Positions 53,996-64,000 of a stretch of DNA of 64,000 bases are shown here, piece by piece; within the stretch, counting starts at the first letter, position 1; each line of letters opens with the position of its first letter. The notes under the pieces were generated by a model. It made no database searches. It saw only the letters and a program-made list of their open reading frames with translations, and was not told where the DNA came from. The translations under genes were made by a program, and so were the position numbers. Source of the DNA: Microvelia longipes (lineage: Eukaryota > Arthropoda > Insecta > Hemiptera > Veliidae); assembly GCA_018340805.1 (NCBI GenBank), contig JACMZG010000008.1, forward strand, positions 20,009,757 through 20,073,756, written 5' to 3'.

Positions 53996-55011
53996 TCTCC
54001 AGACGGTATATAATACGAAATTTAATGACTAGATTTAAGAGAGTAAAGAATCACTTTTCACTCCCAAGGGAGTAAAAAGTAACAGTTGCCAACTTAACTT
54101 AATAATCGACAAACTGAATAGTATAATATTTTTTATTTGAAAACTAAAAATACCTATAAATAAGAAGATATACAAGAATAGATGTATAAAAGAAATATAA
54201 TATAACAATCATTTTAAGTAGAACTAGTGTAATGCTAAAATAATATAAGAAAATAATTTTAAAAAATAAAAACTAGTTCTTTATTTAAAAGTAAAAAAAA
54301 TTAAGTTGGATATCCTGATTTTTTAAAATCATTTTAAAATTTGCATGCTCATTTTTTTTTTCGACAAAATATCATTAAATCAATGTTTTTTAGTTTGAAA
54401 CCTTAGCTTAACTGTTTAACCTGTCTTAAACTTTTATAAATTAGATCAAATATTACTTATAACTGCTCTAATATTTCAATTATGTCAGATAATATTGTTT
54501 GTGATATTGACGAACTTTTTAACAATACACCTCCTGACATTGCTATTGAAGCGAACTTGGTAAAAACAACTTGTTACCAACGAAATCGAAAAAAATATAT
54601 CGAAAGTTATATGACAAAGCAAGTAACAATTTTAAAAGTTGGTGTCATGATTATAATATACAACAAGTAAGTGAAATGCATTGCTTGTTTATTTTTAATG
54701 AATGAAAAAGAAAACAAGCGTCAAGTCTGCGGTCACTGTATTCAATGATCAAATCATCTTTGCTTTATGAGAGAAACTTTTAATATCAAAAGCTATGCAT
54801 CACTAATAGCGTTATTAAAAAGAAAAAAACGAAGGTTATGTTGCAAAGAAAGCGAATGCTTTCACTAAGAATCAAGTTGAAGACTTTTTGCATAATTCAT
54901 CAAACAACGAGTTTCTTATGATAAAGGTAAGATAATTTTCAGTTGAAATATCTTGAAAAAAGAAATGAAAAAACACATTGTTACTTTATTTTCAATGTCG
55001 ACGTCTGGAGA
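53996..55011 (+). mobile_element. Element with inverted TCTCCAGACG ends around a tyrosine-recombinase-like remnant
   Basis: tctccagacg at 53996-54005 and its reverse complement at 55002-55011 bound a 1-kb segment holding the decayed coding region at 54482-54928. The outer text on the left (gtatataatacgaaatttaa, cacttttcactcccaaggg) is shared with the repeat at 29.73 kb. The link between ends and coding region is inferred from position. Confidence 0.45.
54482..54928 (+). pseudogene. Tyrosine-recombinase-like (Crypton/KIAA1958-type) remnant
   Basis: Opens MSDNIVCDIDELFNNTPPDI, and further on reads SSLRSLYSMIKSSLLYERNF, then after a frameshift NIKSYASLIALLKRK, and after another GYVAKKANAFTKNQVEDFLH with SSNNEFLMIK before gtaaga. 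The last parts match, from memory, the 'sSLw..YS.LKst......yskLiafLKrk...y..KKa.vFt...i..FL' N-terminal SAM-like part of eukaryotic tyrosine-recombinase proteins. Catalytic R..HR..Y residues are not present. Confidence 0.5.
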
Positions 55012-55014
55012 TAA

Positions 55015-55220
55015 AATCTTGTATGCACCTTGGGAGTAAAATGCCATTATTCCCTCGCAATAATTTCCTTCCACGGCTTCGCCTCGGGTGTAAATAGCTA
55101 TAACTCCCTCGGCTTCGCCTCAGGATTTAAATCCTTTGGTTCCCTCGGCGTTTGCCTCAGGAACCAACATAATGCTCAGGGGAATTCTTTACTCCCTTGG
55201 TGCATAAATAACTAGTACTT
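55015..55220. repeat. Dispersed 'cctcggcttcgcctc' repeat
   Basis: ctccctcggcttcgcctcag-type blocks repeated three times, as at 30105-30190 and, inverted, 57480-57520. Confidence 0.7.
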
Positions 55221-56542
55221 ATTTTTATTGGCAACCCTGATAACATTAAATGAGTTTTACTTTTTATCGTGTTTTCGTAGTTTAGTATTATGCTTTAATA
55301 CGTATTTGATAACTTAATGCTTTGGTATTATATTCTGTGAAATAATTGTTACAATAATTTATTTAAAGAAAAAGAGAAACTATAGTACTGGTAAACCACA
55401 AGTTTTTATTAAGATTTTGAAGAACATACAGACGACAATGTACTGCCTTAAATCTAGATTAAAATTACGATTTCTTTTATTATATTCAAAAATGTTTGGT
55501 TAAAGTTTTAAATAACTATAATACGACACCACGGCTAAAATCAATTGCGAAAAAAATCTGTGAGGGAAAGAATTCTATTATTGGACCGACCGACCTCCCC
55601 CCTCCCACAAATACCTCGAATAAAAAAATACCTTTTCGTAAATAAAATCATAAAAAGGCAACACTGTTGTAAATATTTGTAACCTCGCGTCGCTTTTATT
55701 TCCCTCATTGTGCATATTTATCTGTTCGAGTTCGTTTCGTTCCATTCCAATCTGTTTAATTCATCCAATTATTGCAGAGTTGTAATATGATTTGAGTGCC
55801 TATATTTGACGCATGACATTGATGTATTCTTCAAGCATTTCTTGCTATTAGAGTACAGCGCAGGGTCTGGGGTCTGTCAACCAAAAGACAGCATTTTTTT
55901 TTTGAAAATGCCAATGTCTTTCAATAGATGACATTCTTGGACTTTTTTAAGTCATGAATGCATATTGTGTCATATTATATTTTATAATATGAAACAATAA
56001 CGCATTCAATTATACAAAACAAACAAAAAAAGCAGTTTATTTTGGAAAAAAATTATTATAGCTGACGATTATTAAAATCGTCAAACTTTATCATAAACTA
56101 TTATGATCCATTGCATTACGTAATCAAAAACTTTACTTTCACTTAATTCATACTCCCGAACAAATTTAATGCAACACTTAGGTAAATTTATAAGATACAA
56201 CGATATTCCTACTTAAAAAGTAAATAAATAAATTTTAAAAATAAAAAAATACGATATCAAATAAAAAACAAATCATAAAATTTAAAACATAACCTGACTT
56301 TCAGTGTTGCCCAGTAGGGATTTTTTTTGTTACTATAAAGAGGGATTTTTTTATTTAAAAAATGAGGGTTGAAAGCATTGAGATTTTGGCGGGGTGTCAA
56401 TTGATTTTAGCCGTGTGTCGTACTATAATACCAATTAATATTTAAAGGGGAAAAACAAATATCACTCGCAAAAATGTACTAACTTAAGTAGTGCACTCGT
56501 AGTAGCCACTCGTTTAAAAAAATAAACGAACCTAGTACTTAA

Positions 56543-56570
56543 AGATTCGCGCTTGTTTAAGCGCGAATCT
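56543..56570. repeat. Perfect palindrome, 12-bp arms, 4-nt loop
   Basis: agattcgcgctt / aagcgcgaatct around gttt; unusually GC-rich for this region. Confidence 0.95.
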
Positions 56571-57429
56571 CTATTGGATGAGACATAACGTATTTCTTAC
56601 ACATTTTCTTACAAAGAAATCCAATAAAAACAAAAAAATTGAGTACCGTAAATAGTTTGTTTACATTTACAAGGGTAAAACATGAAGGCTGCGCCCATAT
56701 GAAAATTTGAGCCAACTCCCTGGTAGAAAAAATGTGAACTACAAACTACTTGTACATACCAGGTCTGACAGAAATCGCATTTGTTTCTCTACTTGGTTTG
56801 TATATTACTTTAACCTACACCTAGAAAACCAAAAAACTGTAACTGATGGAAATATGTATTAATAATAAGCAAAAACTCAATACATGCTGCAATTTTTGAG
56901 CTTATTAACAGAAAGTCAGGTTAGCCTAAGAGGTATTAGAGCCTGTAGGCAACAAAATGGCAATACTAAAATATAAATTCTCTAATATAGAAAATAGGGG
57001 CACACTTCGCTCGTTAGAGTTATTTATTAAATTATTAACTATCCATTTCCGTCATCCAAACAAGAAGTGTTGAAAACACTAACCTGATAAAAATCAGCTT
57101 AAAAGGGCTAGCTTCGTACAATAGATTCATTTTGCTGATGATGAAATATAAAAAATGGAGGCTCTTTTCGCTGGCTAAACTGCTTAAGTTAAAATTTAAT
57201 TATGGAATACGTGCTTGTTTAAATGGTTAAATTTTGAGTTTCTACTTACACAAAGGCTTACACGCATTGAAACTTGGCATAAGGAGAGATGTTGGAGACA
57301 TTAGGAAGATGTAATCAATCAGCATTAATTGTATCTTAATCCTCCTTTCATAATAATATCATTAATCAAAAAGTAATTAATATTTAACTGCTTGTTTTAT
57401 TAATAAGAATGTAAAATTAAATAGTGATA

Positions 57430-57715
57430 ATAGGGCACCAAAAGAGTAGTGACGAATGCCACTATTTCCTTGAGGAGTAAGATGGTTCCTAAGGCGAAAG
57501 CCGAGGGACCAAAAAAAATATCTCATGAGGTATTTATGAATTTAACTTGTGAGGCAAATTAAGTAATGATAATTAACTTTCCAGAACAAGCCCTGGGAGG
57601 AAAAATTGAGCCAACAAAAAAATTAACTTTGTCTCCCTTAGGAGTGAAAAGTGCTTCTTTACAGCCTAAAAATTAAGACATTTAACTTCACATTTTACTT
57701 CCCGGAGATAAACTA
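57430..57715. repeat. Inverted copy of the 'actcccaaggg' family
   Basis: gttcctaaggcgaaagccga, ctcccttaggagtgaaaagt, gcttctttacagcctaaaaa, cccggagataaac: reverse-complement order of the 29728-30200 repeat. Confidence 0.7.
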
Positions 57716-58355
57716 TATTTTCTCTTTAGATTGGGAATAAATCCTCATTATATAAAGCTCTCTATCGCCGCCGATGCCGCTACCAGCATGAGTGCCAGAT
57801 GTTGACCCCCATAGAAGTAAATGTTTTCAAAGGCATTTAAAAGTCTAAAAATTTCCAAAAAGGATGGTTCTGAAAATCTTGTTTTCTGATATTTGGTAGA
57901 AAAAATACTTTTCTTACATACCTATAATAACTGGTGAGAATATTACTTATTTTATTATTTACTTTCTAATTTTTATTTATTAAAATATTTTATTTATTGG
58001 CCTCACTTTCACTCTTCAGTAGGGCAATAATAATAAATGATTACACCCGGTTTAAACTGGTCCATCGAGTTTCTATCAGCCAAAAATAAAATATTCTGGG
58101 AAACTACACCTCTTTATCTGCTGATCTGTTTACTATTTAGACCAAATCAGTTTCATTGATTATTCAGAAATCAATTATGACATCATTCTTAAAATTTTGG
58201 AAAAGATTAATTTGTTGCCATTTTGAACCAGTCATTCATATGAAGAGAGATAAGAGATAAGGCGTTATCAGTTGCATCAAGAAAAATAATAATTAATGCA
58301 GCTCTATGACTAGTTCCAGTTTTATATGAAACCTTCTTGGAATCTATTTCCAAAA

Positions 58356-59578
<1,223 letters not shown>

Positions 59579-59584
59579 AGAGTT

Positions 59585-61400
59585 TAGCCATTGAAGCAGT
59601 AAATAAAAGTGTTTTGTAAATGTTATTCATTTCATTATTACTTGCTTTACCTTGGAAAAAATACACTGCAAGGCTGTGAATAACTTCAGTAGGGGGGGAG
59701 TTGGGTGTTTGTTCTGATTAGCTTTATTTAAACTGAACAAGAGAAAAAATAAAACGTCGTTTATCACAAAATGTAAGAAATCATCATTTTAATATGAATA
59801 TTCTTAAAAAAAAGTAAAAATAATTGAAGGGAAATATGATGAATATAAACCATCTCAGGATTGGCATCTACTCATAGATGAATATGACTCACACAGTATG
59901 TTTTATCAGAAAACACGTTTTTGCAAATTCTTCAAATATGTTATGTAACAAAATACAATTAAAAAATTCTAAAAAAATTATCCAAAAAAAAATCCAGAAA
60001 TTAAAATTAATATAAAAGAAATCAAAATTGAACTCCCCCTTGCAACTTCTTTTGTTGCTTGTTAATTATCTAAAGGTTAAATTTCGTCCATAGGGGTAAT
60101 TTAATTAATTATTTTTATTAATTAATTATTTCTTATTAATCTTATTTAAAAATTATAATTCCATGCATCCTTCATTGCACAGTTTGAGTGCTAATCTAAA
60201 GAAGTACAGCTGTAAGTCAGTGACTATAGCAAAGCTTCTGGTATGTAATAGTTCTGACCCATCATTTATTTTTGGTTTTAACTTTAAATGTAAAAAAAAT
60301 CAACACTCAACCACTCAACATTATTTGTAGCCTCAAACAACCATTCCTAACCAATAAACTTCTAGAAACCAACAATAGCCAAACCTGCTTCATTAAATTG
60401 GATAACTAAACAACTAAATAGTTGTTCAATCCAAGCATACATTTATGGCTGGTTATTTTTGTTTCATAGTGGTTATATTTGGTTAGCGGAGGCCCATACG
60501 TTTTTTTTAATTAAAATGAATAGCAAATGAAATCCATTCAATTATTTTTTACAACATTTTTTTGAGAAACTAGGATATAATCCATTGTTTTTTGAGTGGG
60601 ATACGACTTTATTTATAATTACTATCTGATAAAACAGGAACGCTAGCATTAGTAAAAGCATTAATAAATAAAAAATAATGATAGATCAGACTGGGTTTAT
60701 GCTGTACCATAATAAGTTTACAGTTTTAAACCCAGTCTGACCAACAAATTCCAAATATTATTTTTAAATAACATTACCAAAGAAATACTATAAAATATAA
60801 AATCTTATTATTGGGAATAATATTTTTGTTTCAAGTAGTTCATTTGTAAATAGTATAATTATTTGGTTTTTGATATTTTGCTAAACTATAATTTATTAAA
60901 TACAGTGAAGCATAACAATATTATGACTAAAGAGATGAAATATGAACCCTTGGAAAAGTAACTTCAATACGTTTGATTATTAATATAGAAGTAGTAGTAT
61001 GAGGGTGGGGGGAGGCCAAGCCTGGCAAGTAGATCACTGTATTAGATCCTTTTTACCAACCCCATATCTCATCATTCCTATTTGATATAATCAAATATTA
61101 TTATTATTATAATTAATTAATTATTATTAATATAATTAATTAATTACTATTAATATACTCAAATAAGCCATAAAATAACAGTAACTTATATAATGGAACA
61201 TGTATTATACAAAACAATGTACAAAATGCTGACAAGATTGATTTATCCGTAACACACTCTTGGAAAAGGTAATATTAAGCCCTAAAAAGATGTTTCCATT
61301 CCTCCAATGCATTAAGTTAGAGTGCCCTCCCCCATTCAAGTAATGTATCTTCATGCAAGTATTATTTTAAAGCATATTAAGGCCAAACTTTGGTAAAAAA
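59585..61400. other. Intergenic AT-rich DNA
   Basis: No gene recognised; only the 60686 inverted repeat and short (TAAT)n runs near 60.1 and 61.1 kb. Confidence 0.6.
60686..60740. repeat. Perfect inverted repeat, 14-bp arms, 27-nt loop
   Basis: tcagactgggttta (60686-60699) and taaacccagtctga (60727-60740). Confidence 0.95.
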
Positions 61401-61409
61401 TTAGTGTTG

Positions 61410-61825
61410 TAAGAAGGGCACCTAGGAACTTTTCCACTCCTTATTAAATTCTTTAAGCTTATCCTCACCACTTTGGACTCCCTTCACTTCACTACACAGT
61501 CCAACTTTTGTGCCAAATTTCACATAAATCTGATCATGTTTTTTATAATTTTTTTTTACAAAATATGAGTCATACATGACATCATAAAAAAATATTTTCC
61601 AGATTGCACTAAAAGTAAAAATTGATTTCTGTACCACATTTTAATTCTCTAGGATAAAGATACAAGGAGCTATGTTATAACACACACATAGACAGATAGC
61701 ATTGTAAAAACCTCGCAGGAGGTCTTAAAAACATCTGAATCGGATGATTCAGGCGAAATGCTGGCTTTGGACTTCTATTGCCATCGCAATACTTTTCCTA
61801 TACACCTATGGCAAAAAATGAAGAA
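61410..61825. repeat. Dispersed 'gttgaaactt' family, copy
   Basis: aggaacttttccactcctta, ccactttggactcccttcac, tacaaggagctatgttataa, cacacatagacagatagcat, cctcgcaggaggtcttaaaa, aatacttttcctatacacct: same order as the 53.2-kb copy. Confidence 0.75.
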
Positions 61826-63349
61826 AAGTAAAAAGAATACAACATTAAAACAACTTAAAAGATATTACTTACAATAAATAATAGATCTCATATTCCTCTG
61901 TTGTCTTATCATAACAATTCTAATTATTAACAAAAACCACTTCACGATTAAAATAAATTTTTAAAATACTATCATTTTTGCTAAACTTCCAACTTCTCAC
62001 TGACTATCAGCCTGAGCTTTATTCAACTGCGTTACAAAAATATTCCTTTTGTTTTAATATCAAAGCAAATTTTAAACATATATTTTTTATTGTTATTAAA
62101 TGGTTTTATTTAGTTTTTACTTTTAATTAAAAACACAACAAAGTAGAATTATTTTTAATAATGTTTTTGTTTCTTTCAAACTAGCTTATAATTTTTATGA
62201 CATTTGTAAGGCGTAACATGATGACATTATTTGACTGAAGAAAGGGTAAGTTTGAAACTTTAAAAGCAATTATTTAGTAATACTATAAAAACAATATATT
62301 GTTAAATACAAATTAGAGAAACTGAAGAAAACTAGACTTGTTTTTGAAGATGGTACATTGATAGAGTATACACCCTTGACCCCTGTTATCTGGAGGATAT
62401 ACAAGAAAAAAACAATCTCCCTCTAGGATCCCATCTCTTATCATTATCTGGAATTAAAAAATACAGACTGCTCAATTTAAATTATTTTTGGTTTTCTATG
62501 TTTTAACTTGGAAGTTAACATGAAAGTTGAGAATGACTAACTAGCTTAAAAGTGTAAACCAGAATTATGTTTTTTTTGTAACAAAGCTTTTTATTTCACC
62601 ATAAATTTACAAATATGAACAACAAATCATACAAAAGTTAAATAAATAAATATATTTATTTTAAATAATGTTTTAAAGAGATGTTAGGCAATATTTAATG
62701 TACTTTAATAATAATTATTAATATAATAAGGCGTTTTTAATAATAAATTAAAATAATAAATCAAATAAATTAATATTAAGAATTTTTTTAATTTATTTCA
62801 ATGTTAATGTATTAGTATAATGACTCATGTCACGGCATGTCAATTATAAATAAATAAATAATGATTTTATTTAAAAGTAATATACATACATTATTGGAAA
62901 TTAAGTTTAAGGGTTTGGTAAAAGTTAGTACAACATACATCATCAGCAGAAGGAAGATGCAGGGTTGCTTTTATTCTCTAGCAGTACTAATTCCCTGAAG
63001 CTGGCAAACCTGGCTGTGGTTTTGTTTGACCAACAATTCTAATTTACAAGTTTAGGTAAATAGGTTATCATCAGAGGTATGGGCCTCTAACAAGGTGAGT
63101 GTTGTGGCATCACTCATGATGGTCATTTATAATCTTGATGAAGGATCTGTTGATCCTTACAAGTCTGTGGGTCACAGCCGAGTTTATATCACCGTCTGCA
63201 GCTTTGTATTTATATATCAGCTTCAGATTCCATAGCTTTTACCAAATCCATTTTCAAGTACTTACTGGTACATGATAATCAAGTAGGTCCAGTTCTTCAC
63301 TTTTTGCGTTTTGATGTATATTTGTTTTTGTATAGTTTATATAAAATAT

Positions 63350-63361
63350 GTATATATATAA

Positions 63362-63409
<48 letters not shown>

Positions 63410-63487
63410 TATATATATACATACATACATACATTACCATAGAGTAATACAGTAACTATATTGATACATATATATTATATATATATA

Positions 63488-63527
<40 letters not shown>

Positions 63528-63531
63528 TATA

Positions 63532-63574
<43 letters not shown>

Positions 63575-63600
63575 TTATATATATATATTATATATATATA
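63350..63600. repeat. (TA)n microsatellite with short unique inserts
   Basis: Three TA tracts separated by about 40-60 bp of other sequence. Confidence 0.97.
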
Positions 63601-64000
63601 TTCAAAAAACACAATTAAACTTTATGATTTTGAAATAAAAACAAGCATGCAGGCAAGAGTAAAAACTAGGATGATAAAACCTACTTTTATTACTCGTATT
63701 TTATTGTTTACTTTTCTTTACAATAAAACGGACATTACAGTAATGTAAAAGCTGTAATAGATAACACGTGATCCCTGTGTGATTAATATCACACACAAAA
63801 AAAAACAATAAAACCTGTATCTATCAATGGATTATCAAATACTATTTTATTAGTAAGGCCAACAAACTAATACTAAGAAATCATTAAATGAATTGAGTTG
63901 AAACTTTGTACAAATATCAGTCTACAGTTGTAGTTGTGCTGTTTGGAAAATCATTTTTTCATGATGTAATGAACCCGCAATAATGACTCAGGAAAATTAT

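Larger units (their letters stand above)
55220..58350. other. Intergenic AT-rich DNA
   Basis: No gene recognised. Contains the palindrome at 56543 and an inverted copy of the 29.73-kb family at 57430-57715. Confidence 0.6.

Noticed and set aside
63252..63300. Minus-strand frame SEELDLLDYHVP with a perfect gtaagt donor
   Set aside because: No acceptor and no family match; could be an exon of an upstream gene, but too short to call.

Overview
This is eukaryotic (invertebrate animal) DNA. It is very AT-rich, with spliced genes, GT-AG introns, long (TA)n arrays and many transposon remnants. The low-copy signals are two protein-coding genes in convergent orientation. The species cannot be fixed from the sequence. 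The mix of Penelope-like, non-LTR (jockey-like), tRNA-SINE and fold-back elements, together with a multi-exon vitellogenin-type gene, fits an arthropod or another invertebrate.

Region 1 (1-9.6 kb, + strand) holds the last nine exons of CUL5, the scaffold of Elongin B/C-SOCS-box ubiquitin ligases. All exon phases agree and give 411 codons plus stop, ending at 8797, followed by a good poly(A) signal at 9560. The 3' end of the first visible exon, with its splice donor, has been amplified as a 42-bp tandem repeat. The introns carry a Penelope-like element with a GIY-YIG remnant, a tRNA-SINE, a jockey-like LINE tail and a 30-bp minisatellite.

Region 2 (9.6-18.1 kb) is intergenic. It contains dispersed repeats, short-loop palindromes including a run of three adjacent hairpins at 10969-11094, and small tandem repeats.

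Region 3 (18.2-47.7 kb, - strand) is a large lipid transfer protein (vitellogenin-like) gene. I could join 23 exons with mutually compatible phases, giving 3912 nt (1303 codons plus stop). Domain order is lipovitellin/LPD_N beta-barrel, alpha-helical superhelix, DUF1943-like sheet, then a C-terminal von Willebrand factor D domain with its CGVCG motif. The signal-peptide exon was not found. The protein stops about 27 residues after the CGVCG motif, inside a palindrome. Introns hold a 20-bp minisatellite, a MITE-like element, fold-back elements, a SINE, a LINE gag zinc-knuckle fragment and a perfect 74-bp-arm inverted repeat.

Region 4 (47.7-64 kb) has no convincing gene. It has two 1-kb copies of one repeat bounded by (TA)n, a second run of three adjacent hairpins (52232-52325), a degraded tyrosine-recombinase-like element between inverted 10-bp ends (53996-55011), and more copies of the dispersed repeats. 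Homopolymer and short indel differences between the two 1-kb copies may be real divergence or long-read assembly error.
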